Shown: in pieces, positions 16,183-23,967 of the stretch
Layout of the letters: every line of letters begins with the position of its first letter
How positions within the stretch are numbered: position 1 is the stretch's first letter
NCBI RefSeq assembly: GCF_028994775.1
Contig: NZ_JAJQMN010000006.1
Location: 186,001-250,000, forward strand
Origin: Promicromonospora iranensis
Lineage (GTDB): Bacteria; Actinomycetota; Actinomycetes; Actinomycetales; Cellulomonadaceae
Reading direction: 5' to 3'
Length of the DNA: 64,000 nt
Notes under the pieces: generated by a model
What the model was told of the DNA's origin: nothing
What the model saw: only the letters and a program-made list of their open reading frames with translations
The model's database searches: none
Program-made: the position numbers and the translations under genes

Positions 16183-17154
16183 TCAGTGCGCGACGGCGGG
16201 GCTCGCCTCCGCGAGCTCGCTCACCTCGGGCTGGTGCGCGGCGCCGGCGTCGCGCAGCAGGCCGGCGTCGGCCAGGACCGCGCGCAGGGCGACCACCTCG
16301 TCGTCCGACGCGGCGACGTTCGGCAGGCGGAGGAACCGGTTGTCCGTGACACCGAGGGCCTCGATCGCCGCCTTGGCCATGACAGCCTGGGCGCCCGCAC
16401 CGTTCAGCGCGTCGATGACGCCGGTCGTCGTGCGGAAGACCTCGATCGCTCCGGCGAGGTCGCCGGCGTCGAACCGGCGGATCGTCTCCGCGAAGTGCGC
16501 GCCGACCACGTGGGCCGACACCGACACGATGCCCGCGCCACCGATGCTCAGGAACGGCAGGAGCAGACCGTCGTCGCCGCAGTACCAGGCCAGGCCGGTC
16601 TCCGCGATGAGCTTGGTGGCCGCGTAGACGTCGCCCGTGGCGTCCTTGTTCGCGACGATCCGCGGGTGCTGGGCCAGGCGGCGGTAGGTCTCGGGCGCGA
16701 TGCGCACCACGGTGCGCCCGGGGACGTCGTACAGCATCACCGGCAGGTCGGTCGAGTCCGCGACCGCCGTGAAGTGCTGGTACAGGCCCTCCTGGCTGGG
16801 CCGCGAGTAGTACGGCGAGACGACGAGGAGGGCGTCCGCGCCGGCCTCCGCGGCCTGCTCGGCCATGCGGATCGCGTGCACGGTGTCGTTCGAGCCCGCA
16901 CCGGCCACGACGGCCGCGCGGTCGCCGACGGCCTCGACGACCGCGGCGACGAGCTCTTCCTTCTCGGGTGTGTGGGTCACCGGCGACTCGCCGGTGGTGC
17001 CGGAGAGGACGAGGCCGTCGTTGCCGTCGTCCACCAGCTTCTTCGCCAGCTTGACCGCTGCCTTCAGGTCCACGGCGCCGTCGGGCGTCATCGGGGTGAC
17101 CATGGCGGTCAGGACCGCGCCGAACGGGCGCGCGGAGTCTGTGGGAAGAACCAT
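16183..17154 (-). CDS. dapA: 4-hydroxy-tetrahydrodipicolinate synthase
   Basis: A 323-residue TIM-barrel aldolase condensing pyruvate with aspartate semialdehyde, the first committed step of lysine/diaminopimelate synthesis. The Schiff-base Lys170 (IVANKDATGD), the catalytic Tyr142 (MLYDVPGRT) and the SGTTGES pyruvate loop are all present. A non-conserved acidic/Ala tail of about 20 residues ends the protein. The ATG at 17154 lacks a Shine-Dalgarno, but TACGGT lies at -12 to -7, suggesting a leaderless mRNA. dapB of the same pathway is at 32623-33396. Confidence 0.95.
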   Translation of the reverse strand: MVLPTDSARPFGAVLTAMVTPMTPDGAVDLKAAVKLAKKLVDDGNDGLVLSGTTGESPVTHTPEKEELVAAVVEAVGDRAAVVAGAGSNDTVHAIRMAEQAAEAGADALLVVSPYYSRPSQEGLYQHFTAVADSTDLPVMLYDVPGRTVVRIAPETYRRLAQHPRIVANKDATGDVYAATKLIAETGLAWYCGDDGLLLPFLSIGGAGIVSVSAHVVGAHFAETIRRFDAGDLAGAIEVFRTTTGVIDALNGAGAQAVMAKAAIEALGVTDNRFLRLPNVAASDDEVVALRAVLADAGLLRDAGAAHQPEVSELAEASPAVAH

Positions 17155-17160
17155 GGGTCT

Positions 17161-17166
17161 ACCGTA
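17161..17166 (-). promoter_or_regulatory. -10-like element of dapA
   Basis: On the minus strand this reads TACGGT, at -12 to -7 from the dapA ATG. There is no ribosome site in the six bases between it and the start codon. Confidence 0.4.
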
Positions 17167-17182
17167 CCGTTTACCGCCCCGA

Positions 17183-17695
17183 TCACCCCCCTCCGAGCAG
17201 CTCCTCCAGGCGCTCGACGGCGGGCGCGATCTCGTCGTTGGCCAGCCGGACCACGCCGGGCTCCCGGGCCACCTCGTGCAGGCCCCCCGCGTAGGCGGCG
17301 AGCGCCGTCGGGCGGAGGTCACGGCGGTGGGGCGCGGCGTCCGCGGCGACCCGGTCCGCGACGACGTCCTCGGGCGCCTCCACGACGACGTGGACGAGCC
17401 GCGCTCCGGCGCGGGCGGCGGCGTCCGCGAAGCGCCGCACCTGGTCGGTCCGCGCCACGAGCTGCGGCACGACGACGTCGTGCCCGCCGCGCAGGTGCTC
17501 GACCGCCATGGCGAGGCCGAGGGCCCGAGCCGGCTCCGCGGTGTCCCGGACGTCGCCGCTGATCAGCGTCCGGACGACGTCGATGTCCAGGTCGAGCGTG
17601 CCCGGGTGCCGCGCCGACCAGGCCGCCGCGACGGCGGACTTGCCCACGCCCGGTAGCCCGTTGAGCAGGATCAGTCGTACGTCGTCCCGGGTCAC
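17183..17695 (-). CDS. small P-loop kinase/NTPase
   Basis: A 170-residue AAA_33/zeta-like P-loop protein. Walker A is LLNGLPGVGKSAVA at about residues 9-22, followed by LDIDVVRTLISGD and a C-terminal Arg-rich lid region (VADRVAADAAPHRRD). The fold is that of small-molecule kinases; the substrate is unknown. The GTG start at 17695 overlaps the stop of the upstream RraA-like gene (GTGA), so translation is coupled. It is 28 bases upstream of dapA, which has its own candidate promoter. Confidence 0.8.
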   Translation of the reverse strand: MTRDDVRLILLNGLPGVGKSAVAAAWSARHPGTLDLDIDVVRTLISGDVRDTAEPARALGLAMAVEHLRGGHDVVVPQLVARTDQVRRFADAAARAGARLVHVVVEAPEDVVADRVAADAAPHRRDLRPTALAAYAGGLHEVAREPGVVRLANDEIAPAVERLEELLGGG

Positions 17696-18156
17696 CGCTC
17701 GACCAGCACGCCGTCCTCGTCGGCGTACACGGTGGCGCCCGGCCGGAACACGACGCCGCCGATCTCCACCGCCTCGTCCAGCACGCCCGCGCCCGTCTTC
17801 GACGACTTGCGCGGGTTGGTGCCGAGCGCCTTGACGCCAAGGCGCAGCCCGCCGAGCGCCACCGAGTCGCGGACCGCGCCGTGGATGATCGCGCCGGCCC
17901 AGCCGTTCTCGACCGCCGTGGCCGCGATGAGGTCGCCCATCAGGGCGCTGCGCAGCGAGCCGCCGCCGTCGACGACCAGGACGGCGCCCTCGCCCGGCGT
18001 CTGCGTCACCGCCTTGACCAGGCCGTTGTCCTCGTAGCACCGCACGGTCCGCACGGGTCCGGAGAAGGCACGGACGCCGCCGAGGTCCCGCAGCTGGACG
18101 GAGAGCGAGGCCAGCGCCTCGCCGTGCTCGTCGTACAGGTCGGCCGTGGCGGTCAT
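17692..18156 (-). CDS. RraA-like protein (aldolase/RNase E regulator fold)
   Basis: A 154-residue protein of the RraA / 4-hydroxy-4-methyl-2-oxoglutarate aldolase family. The conserved elements are the glycine-rich GDLIAATAVENGWAG and the catalytic/metal motif GAVRDS. In E. coli RraA inhibits RNase E; stand-alone homologues in other phyla are class II aldolases or oxaloacetate decarboxylases, so a role in RNA metabolism cannot be assumed. An AGAGGA site precedes the ATG by about six bases. It diverges from the aldehyde dehydrogenase at 18272. Confidence 0.82.
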   Translation of the reverse strand: MTATADLYDEHGEALASLSVQLRDLGGVRAFSGPVRTVRCYEDNGLVKAVTQTPGEGAVLVVDGGGSLRSALMGDLIAATAVENGWAGAIIHGAVRDSVALGGLRLGVKALGTNPRKSSKTGAGVLDEAVEIGGVVFRPGATVYADEDGVLVER

Positions 18157-18259
18157 GGTGGTCCTCTCGTCCGGTGGCGTTGCGCGAGACCATACCTGGC
18201 GGCCCGACCGGCTTCCGCGTGCTCGCCCGCCCTGCCCGGGCGAGCGGCGCGCCGACGTG

Positions 18260-18265
18260 GATACT
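18260..18265 (+). promoter_or_regulatory. -10 element of the aldehyde dehydrogenase gene, leaderless
   Basis: GATACT lies at -12 to -7 from the ATG at 18272. No Shine-Dalgarno is visible between it and the start. Confidence 0.5.
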
Positions 18266-18271
18266 CAAGAT

Positions 18272-19744
18272 ATGACGGCGACGACGCTCTCCCCCGCCTT
18301 CGTGGCGCACCTGCCCACCGGCATCCTCGTCGGCGGGCACTGGGGCCCCGCCGAGGGCGGCGCGACGTTCGAGGTCACCGACCCGGCGACCGCCGAGCCC
18401 ATCTTCGACGTCTCCGACGCCACCCCCGCCGACGCGGTGCGCGCCCTCGACGCCGCGCACGCCGCCGCCCCCGCGTGGCGTGCCGTGCCGCCACGCGAAC
18501 GCTCCGAGCTGCTGCGCGCCGTGTTCGGCCGCCTCGTCGCACGCGCCGACGACGTCGCCGCCCTGATCACCGCGGAGGCCGGCAAGCCGCTGGCCGAGGC
18601 ACGCGCGGAGGTCCTCTACGGCGCCGAGTTCCTGCGCTGGTTCGCCGAGCAAGCGGTGCGCGCCGACGGGCTGGTGCGCACGGCGCCGTCGGGCGGCAAC
18701 ACGCAGTACGTGAGCCGTCGGCCCGTGGGACCGTCCCTGCTCATCACGCCCTGGAACTTCCCGATCGCGATGGCGACCCGCAAGATCGCCCCGGCGCTCG
18801 CGGCCGGGTGCACGGTGGTGGTCAAGCCCGCCTCGCTCGCCCCGATGACCACACTCCTGGTCGCGGAGATCATCCGCTCCGAGGCGGAGGCACGCGGCCT
18901 GCCCCCGGGCATCGTCAACGTGGTCCCGACCACGCAGGCCGGCCCGGTCACCGAACCGCTGTTCGAGGATCCCCGGCTGCGCAAGGTCTCGTTCACCGGC
19001 TCCACCCGCGTGGGTCAGACGTTGCTGGCCCAGGCCTCGAAGAACGTGCTGCGCAGCTCGATGGAGCTGGGCGGCAACGCGCCCTTCGTCGTGTTCGAGG
19101 ACGCCGACGTCGACGCCGCCGTCGAGGGCGCGCTGGTCGCGAAGCTGCGCAACTCCGGGCAGTCCTGCGTGGCCGCCAACCGCTTCCTCGTGCACGACGC
19201 CGTCGCGCGCACCTTCGCCGACAGGTTCTCCGCGGCGGTGGGCGCGAAGGTGACCGCACCGGGCACGCGCCCCGGCGCCGAGGTGGGTCCGCTCATCGAC
19301 GAGGCGGCGGTGGAGAAGGTGACCGGCCTGGTCGACGACGCCGTCGCGCACGGCGCCCAGGTGCTCACGGGAGGCTCGCGGCTGGCCGGCCCCGGCCACT
19401 TCTTCGAGCCGACCGTGCTCACCGGGGTCGACGCCGACGCGCGGGTCGTGACCGAGGAGATCTTCGGGCCGGTCGCCCCGATCGTCGCCTTCGGGTCCGA
19501 CGACGAGGCGTTCGAGCTGGCCAACGGCACCCCGTTCGGCCTGGCGGCGTACGCGTACACGACGTCGCTGGCCCGTGCCCGGCGTGCGATGGACGAGATC
19601 GAGGCGGGAATGATCGGCATCAACCGCGGCCTGGTGTCCGACGCCAGCGCGCCGTTCGGCGGCGTCAAGGCCTCCGGCCTGGGACGCGAGGGCGGCGAGG
19701 CGGGCATGGAGGAGTACCAGGAGACCGTGTACGTGGCTCTGTAG
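18272..19744 (+). CDS. gabD: succinate-semialdehyde dehydrogenase-type NAD(P)+ aldehyde dehydrogenase
   Basis: A 490-residue aldehyde dehydrogenase. Motifs are complete: TPWNFPIAM, the NAD(P)-binding FTGSTRVGQ, the general-base Glu in MELGGNAP, the catalytic Cys in NSGQSC near residue 300, EEIFGPV, and PFGGVKASGLGREGG. Overall style matches GabD, which oxidises succinate semialdehyde to succinate in the GABA shunt. No GABA transaminase is adjacent, so a broader aldehyde substrate range is possible. The stop codon lies at the head of a 12-bp tandem repeat. Confidence 0.88.
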   Translation: MTATTLSPAFVAHLPTGILVGGHWGPAEGGATFEVTDPATAEPIFDVSDATPADAVRALDAAHAAAPAWRAVPPRERSELLRAVFGRLVARADDVAALITAEAGKPLAEARAEVLYGAEFLRWFAEQAVRADGLVRTAPSGGNTQYVSRRPVGPSLLITPWNFPIAMATRKIAPALAAGCTVVVKPASLAPMTTLLVAEIIRSEAEARGLPPGIVNVVPTTQAGPVTEPLFEDPRLRKVSFTGSTRVGQTLLAQASKNVLRSSMELGGNAPFVVFEDADVDAAVEGALVAKLRNSGQSCVAANRFLVHDAVARTFADRFSAAVGAKVTAPGTRPGAEVGPLIDEAAVEKVTGLVDDAVAHGAQVLTGGSRLAGPGHFFEPTVLTGVDADARVVTEEIFGPVAPIVAFGSDDEAFELANGTPFGLAAYAYTTSLARARRAMDEIEAGMIGINRGLVSDASAPFGGVKASGLGREGGEAGMEEYQETVYVAL

Positions 19745-19790
19745 GTCTCGCGGCAGGTCTCGCGGCAGGTCCCGCGGCAGGTCCCTGTCC
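19743..19790. repeat. 12-bp tandem repeat starting in the gabD stop codon
   Basis: Unit AGGTCTCGCGGC: two exact copies (19743-19754, 19755-19766), one with a single change (19767-19778), and a degenerate fourth (19779-19790). Confidence 0.85.
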
Positions 19791-19828
19791 GGCGTACGGG
19801 CGTGTCCCGGATACGCCCGGCGACGACG

Positions 19829-19834
19829 TAGCCT
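19829..19834 (+). promoter_or_regulatory. -10-like element of azlC
   Basis: TAGCCT lies at -12 to -7 from the GTG at 19841, consistent with leaderless initiation. Confidence 0.45.
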
Positions 19835-19840
19835 CGGTGC

Positions 19841-20578
19841 GTGAACGTCCTCCCCAGTGATCCGGTGGCCCGCGCCGCCGTCCGCCAGGGCGTGAGTGTC
19901 TCGGTGGCGACCGGGCTGTACGGCATCTCGTTCGGTGCCCTGTCGGTCGCCGCCGGTGTCGGTCTCGGCCCGACAATGGCCCTCAGCCTGCTCATGTTCT
20001 CCGGCGGCTCGCAGTTCGCCCTCATCGGCGTCATCGGCGCCGCGGGCACACCCGTCGCGGCGATCGCCACGGCGACGCTGCTCGGCCTCCGCAACACCCT
20101 GTACGGCGCGGTGGTCTCACCGCTGCTCCAGGTGCGCGGCTGGCGCCGCCTCGCCGCGGCGCACGTCACCATCGACGAGTCGACGGCGGTCGCCGTCGCC
20201 CAGCCCGAACCCGCGGCGTCCCGCATCGGGTTCTGGGTCACGGGAGTCGGCGTCTTCGTGCTCTGGAACGCGTTCGTGCTCCTCGGGGCGCTCGCCGGCG
20301 ACGCGCTCGGCGACCCGCGCGCCTGGGGGCTCGACGCCGCTGCGGCCGCCGCCTTCCTCGCGCTGGTCTGGCCCCGGCTCGCGCCCCGCCGCGCCCAGCT
20401 CGTCGCCGGGCTCGCCGTCGTGGCGACCGCCGCCCTGATCCCGTTCGTGCCGCCCGGGATCCCCGTGCTCGCCGCGGCTGCGGTAGCCGTGGTCGTCGGG
20501 CTCGTCTCGCCGAACGACCCGGACGCCGCGTCCGGGAACGGGCCCGGCGGGGCCGCCGAGAAGGAGTCCGTCCGATGA
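19841..20578 (+). CDS. azlC: AzlC-family branched-chain amino acid exporter, large subunit
   Basis: A 245-residue membrane protein with about seven helices. The AzlC signature is near the N-terminus (GLYGISFGALSVAAGVGLGP, then FSGGSQFALIGV and LRNTLYGAVVSP). AzlC with AzlD exports branched-chain amino acids (or azaleucine) across the cytoplasmic membrane. The AzlD gene starts within its stop codon (ATGA). Confidence 0.9.
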   Translation: MNVLPSDPVARAAVRQGVSVSVATGLYGISFGALSVAAGVGLGPTMALSLLMFSGGSQFALIGVIGAAGTPVAAIATATLLGLRNTLYGAVVSPLLQVRGWRRLAAAHVTIDESTAVAVAQPEPAASRIGFWVTGVGVFVLWNAFVLLGALAGDALGDPRAWGLDAAAAAAFLALVWPRLAPRRAQLVAGLAVVATAALIPFVPPGIPVLAAAAVAVVVGLVSPNDPDAASGNGPGGAAEKESVR

Positions 20579-20895
20579 CCACCACAACGCTCTGGGTCAC
20601 CGTGCTGGTCGCGTCCCTGGCCTGCTACGCCCTCAAGCTCGGCGGCCACCTGGTCCCCCGGTCCTGGCTCGCGTCCGAGCGGGTCTCCCGCATCACCACC
20701 CTCGTGACCGTGGCGCTGCTCGTGTCCCTCGTGGTGGTCCAGGGTTTCGCCGACGGGCTCGCCCTGACCGTGGACGCGCGCGTCCCTGCGCTCGCGGTCG
20801 CCGCGCTGGCCCTCGCCCTGCGCGCGCCCTTCATCCTCGTGGTGGTGCTCGCGGCAGGCACGGCGGCGGCCCTTCGCGCCCTGGGCTGGGGCTGA
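20575..20895 (+). CDS. azlD: AzlD-family branched-chain amino acid exporter, small subunit
   Basis: A 106-residue protein with three to four membrane helices, the usual size for AzlD. The sequence (TVLVASLACYALKLGGHLVP, then VTVALLVSLVVVQGFADG) fits the family. It is translationally coupled to azlC by a four-base overlap, as expected for subunits of one transporter. No Lrp-type regulator is adjacent. Confidence 0.88.
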   Translation: MTTTTLWVTVLVASLACYALKLGGHLVPRSWLASERVSRITTLVTVALLVSLVVVQGFADGLALTVDARVPALAVAALALALRAPFILVVVLAAGTAAALRALGWG

Positions 20896-20969
20896 CCCGC
20901 CGCCACCAACCCTCGACCCGACGCGGCTGACCACTGTCGGGGGCGGGACGGTTGGGCACCGGCGGCGGT

Positions 20970-20975
20970 TAGGGT
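20970..20975 (+). promoter_or_regulatory. -10-like element of the GNAT gene
   Basis: TAGGGT lies at -12 to -7 from the GTG at 20982. Confidence 0.4.
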
Positions 20976-20981
20976 GGTGCG

Positions 20982-21485
20982 GTGGCACTGTTTCGCGAGA
21001 CCGCCGATGTGTCCGTCCGCCCAGCGATCGCCGGCGACGAGTCCGCCGTGACCGACGTGCAGGTGGCCGCGTGGCGCGCCACGGGGGTGCTGGGCGAGGG
21101 GGTGATCGCCGCCCTCGACGTCCCGGCCATGCGGGAGCGCTGGTCGTCGGCCATCACGTCGCCGCCCGGCCCGGGCTTCGCGGTGTTCGTCGCGCTCGAC
21201 GGGCCTGACGTCGTGGGGTTCGCCGCCGTCTCCCCCGGCCAGGTGCTGTCGCTCGAGGTCCTGCCCGAGGCGCAGCGCGCCGGGCACGGGTCCCGCCTGC
21301 TCGCTGCCGCCGTCGACCGGCTCCGTGCCGACGGCTCCGAGACCGTGACCACCTGGTCGCTCGTGGACGACACGGCGCGTGCCGCGTTCCTGGAGGCCAG
21401 CGGACTCGGCGAGGACGGCCGTAGCCGCACCCTGGCGACAGGGGTCCGCGAGGTCATCGAGCACCGCTGGTCCGCCGCGATCTGA
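20982..21485 (+). CDS. GNAT-family N-acetyltransferase
   Basis: A 167-residue acetyltransferase. The acetyl-CoA pyrophosphate loop is of the R-x-x-G-x-G/A form (VLPEAQRAGHGSRLLAAAVD, about residues 92-111). The N-terminal arm (VRPAIAGDESAVTDVQVAAW) is typical of RimI-like or small-molecule GNATs. Acceptor substrate unknown. Confidence 0.85.
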   Translation: MALFRETADVSVRPAIAGDESAVTDVQVAAWRATGVLGEGVIAALDVPAMRERWSSAITSPPGPGFAVFVALDGPDVVGFAAVSPGQVLSLEVLPEAQRAGHGSRLLAAAVDRLRADGSETVTTWSLVDDTARAAFLEASGLGEDGRSRTLATGVREVIEHRWSAAI

Positions 21486-21587
21486 CACCCGCGTGTCCCG
21501 GCAACGGCCGGGAGCGCCCGCCACACGAACCCCAGGATTCACGCCGATGTGACAGTCCCGTGACACGGCCTTGCGACCATCGACCTC

Positions 21588-22055
21588 ATGGGGATTCGCA
21601 CGGAGTACTTCGCCGCACCATCCGATGAGGTGGCGGCGACGGCGCTCCGCACACCCGGCGGGCCGGCCGACCCGGACCAACGCACCGACCTGCCACGCTT
21701 CGACGCCGTCGCGGTGCCGTCGATGGACCCGTTCATCATGCTCGGCGGGCTCGCGGGTGTGCTGTCCGGACGCCCGTACGGCGAGGTCACCGCGCACCCG
21801 CGGCACGGGACGCTCGTCTGCAGCGGAGGTGCCGAGGGGCCCTGGGTCGTGACCGTCGCCCAGACTCTCGCGGACGACCTCGCTTCCGCCGCCCCCGCCC
21901 GCCTGGTCCGGGCGGCCCGCGAGTGGTCCGCCACCGCGCCGCCCGCCGTCCCGCCGCGTCAGCTCGCGGCCGCGCTGCTGCCGCTCGCGGCACTCGCCGC
22001 GCGGGCGGCCGACCTGGGACACGGGCTCTACTGCTGGACCAGCCTCACCGAATGA
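21588..22055 (+). CDS. conserved hypothetical protein
   Basis: A 155-residue soluble protein with no signal peptide. It starts MGIRTEYFAAPSDEVAATAL and contains a hydrophobic central stretch (MDPFIMLGGLAGVLSGRPYG). Similar short proteins occur in Streptomyces and relatives, but I know of no assigned function. A GACCAT -10-like element sits just upstream of the ATG. The stop overlaps the next GNAT gene by ATGA, indicating coupled expression. Confidence 0.65.
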   Translation: MGIRTEYFAAPSDEVAATALRTPGGPADPDQRTDLPRFDAVAVPSMDPFIMLGGLAGVLSGRPYGEVTAHPRHGTLVCSGGAEGPWVVTVAQTLADDLASAAPARLVRAAREWSATAPPAVPPRQLAAALLPLAALAARAADLGHGLYCWTSLTE

Positions 22056-22576
22056 GCACTGCTGCCGCGCCCCGCGCCGAGCGGGCCGGACCGGAGGTCG
22101 TCCGCCGGCTCGGCCGGGACTGCCCGGCCGACCTCGGGCTGAGCGCGCTCCTGACCGCCTACCACCTGCAGACCGAGGCCGAGAAGGGCGTACCCGTCGC
22201 GGACGCTGACGCGCTGCCCGCCCGCTACCGGGCGGAGACGACGGATCCGCGTGCCGCGTTCGCCGAGGACGTCGTGCTCGTCGCGCGCCGCGGCGGCGTC
22301 TCGGCGGGCTGTCTCGTGCTGACCGCACCGGTGTCCGGCCGCTCGGAGATCAAGCGGCTCTGGACCGCGCCGGAGGCCCGCGGCCACGGGATCGCGTCGA
22401 TGCTGATCGCGACGGCGCTGACCCAGGCGCGCGCGGGCAGCGTGGGCGCCGTCGCGCTCTCGGTCTGGAGCTGGCGCACGGGCGCGATCGGCCTGTACCA
22501 GAAGCTCGGCTTCACGATCGTCGACTCCTGGGACGAGCGGGACGACCTGGTGTGCCTGGAGCGCGCCGTCGGCTGA
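22052..22576 (+). CDS. GNAT-family N-acetyltransferase
   Basis: A 174-residue acetyltransferase with the CoA-binding motif A (IKRLWTAPEARGHGIASMLI, about residues 98-117) and the C-terminal motif B (RTGAIGLYQKLGFTIVDSWD). It starts four bases inside the upstream hypothetical gene. Acceptor unknown. Confidence 0.85.
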   Translation: MSTAAAPRAERAGPEVVRRLGRDCPADLGLSALLTAYHLQTEAEKGVPVADADALPARYRAETTDPRAAFAEDVVLVARRGGVSAGCLVLTAPVSGRSEIKRLWTAPEARGHGIASMLIATALTQARAGSVGAVALSVWSWRTGAIGLYQKLGFTIVDSWDERDDLVCLERAVG

Positions 22577-22621
22577 TGTGCACCGGCTGAAATGGTGGCG
22601 CGTGCAGGGCCGCAGGGGTGC

Positions 22622-22627
22622 TTCAAT
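22622..22627 (+). promoter_or_regulatory. -10-like element of the MFS gene
   Basis: TTCAAT at -12 to -7 from the GTG at 22634; no Shine-Dalgarno between. Confidence 0.4.
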
Positions 22628-22633
22628 CTCCCG

Positions 22634-23932
22634 GTGACACGCACCCGCAACCCGCTCTGGCGGACCCTTGTCGAGCTCCGTGGCAACCCGCGCGCCTGCG
22701 TGTGGACCGAGCCGCTGTGGGGGCTGTCCATGGCCCTGGTGCTGCCGTACGCGTCGGTGTTCATGCTGGCTCTGGGACTGCACGACGAGCAGATCGGCTT
22801 CCTGGCGACCGTCGCCATGCTCTCGCAGGTCGTCTTCGGGCTGGCCGGCGGGATCATCACCGACCGGCTCGGCAGGCGCGCCACGACGGCGTGGTTCGAC
22901 GTGATCGCCTGGGTGATCCCGTGCCTGCTCTGGGCGTTCGCGGAGAACTTCTGGTTCTTCCTCGCGGCGTCACTCGTGAACGGCGCCCTGCAGGTCACCC
23001 AGAACTCGTGGGACTGCCTCATGGTCGAGGACGCCGAGCGCGGCCAGATCACCCGGATCTACTCGCTGGTCAAGGTCGCGTCCGACTGTTCCGCGCTGTT
23101 CGCGCCGCTGGCCGCCGTCCTGGTCGCCCAGCTCGGGCTCGAGCCCGCGGTCCGCATCCTGTACATCAACGCGGCGGTGGTGATGACCGCGAAGATCATC
23201 TGGCTCTACCTGTGGTCGAGGGAGACCCGACAGGGCCGTGTCCGCAGGGCCGCCACCCGCGGGCAGAGCGTGTGGCGGCTGCTGGCCGGGTACCGGGGTG
23301 CGCTCGGGCTGCTGCTGCGCTCGCGCGGCTCGCTCCTCGCGCTCGCCGTGGCCGCACTGACCGCCGCGGTCACACTCGTCAACGGCACGTTCTGGCAGGT
23401 GGTGGTCAGCCAGCACCTGCACGTGCCGGACGCGCTGCTGCCCTTCTTCCCGATGGTCCGCTCGGTCCTGTCCGTGCTCTTCTTCTTCACGCTCATCCCG
23501 CTCCTGACCACCGCCGTCGACCTCAGGCGCGCCGCCCTGTGGGGGTTCGGGGTCCACCTCGCCGGGCAGCTCGTGCTGGTCGCGATCCCCGCGTCCGCCG
23601 GCACCGCGACGGCGTCGACCTACGCGTTCCTCGGCCTGTGCCTGCTGCTGGACAGCTTCGGTGCGGGCATGTTGTTCATGCTCTCGGAGTCGCTCGTCGC
23701 GCTGCACGTGGACGAGGCCGAGCGCTCGCGGGTGATGGCGCTCCAGCGCACGTGCATCATGCTCGCCGCGGCCCCGTTCGGTTGGATCTCGGGTTGGCTG
23801 TCCGGACTCGACCGCACCTACCCGTTCGTGCTCACGTCGGTGCTGCTCGTCGTCGGGCTCGTGGTGGTGCTGGTGCGCTGGGTGCCGACGCACCCGGAGG
23901 CGGAGGCCGCCCTGACGTCCGACCCGTCCTGA
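22634..23932 (+). CDS. MFS transporter
   Basis: A 432-residue transporter with about twelve membrane helices. The MFS loop 2-3 motif is visible (GGIITDRLGRRATTAW), and ETRQGR lies at the central cytoplasmic loop. Substrate unknown; drug or metabolite export is the generic possibility. The GTG at 22634 was preferred over an ATG fourteen codons upstream because the conserved region starts later and a -10-like element sits at the leaderless distance. It converges on the next MFS gene across a hairpin. Confidence 0.82.
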   Translation: MTRTRNPLWRTLVELRGNPRACVWTEPLWGLSMALVLPYASVFMLALGLHDEQIGFLATVAMLSQVVFGLAGGIITDRLGRRATTAWFDVIAWVIPCLLWAFAENFWFFLAASLVNGALQVTQNSWDCLMVEDAERGQITRIYSLVKVASDCSALFAPLAAVLVAQLGLEPAVRILYINAAVVMTAKIIWLYLWSRETRQGRVRRAATRGQSVWRLLAGYRGALGLLLRSRGSLLALAVAALTAAVTLVNGTFWQVVVSQHLHVPDALLPFFPMVRSVLSVLFFFTLIPLLTTAVDLRRAALWGFGVHLAGQLVLVAIPASAGTATASTYAFLGLCLLLDSFGAGMLFMLSESLVALHVDEAERSRVMALQRTCIMLAAAPFGWISGWLSGLDRTYPFVLTSVLLVVGLVVVLVRWVPTHPEAEAALTSDPS

Positions 23933-23935
23933 CAC

Positions 23936-23963
23936 GGGGCCGGCCCGGCGCAGGACCGGCCCC
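23936..23963. terminator. bidirectional hairpin between convergent MFS genes
   Basis: Arms GGGGCCGG (23936-23943) and CCGGCCCC (23956-23963) with a 12-base loop lie in the 35-base gap between the two stop codons. Confidence 0.6.
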
Positions 23964-23967
23964 TGCC

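Noticed and set aside
14561-16627. 688-codon plus-strand frame opposite rnj and dapA
   Set aside because: Runs across two conserved genes and their spacer in antisense; no start signal or protein-like sequence.
17183-19399. 738-codon minus-strand frame spanning kinase, rraA and gabD
   Set aside because: Only the last 170 codons correspond to a real gene; the rest is antisense to gabD and out of frame with rraA.
21588-22576. Toxin-antitoxin pair (155-residue protein coupled to a GNAT)
   Set aside because: GNAT toxins are coupled to small DNA-binding RHH antitoxins; the upstream protein has no such motif and the overlap type is common throughout this window.
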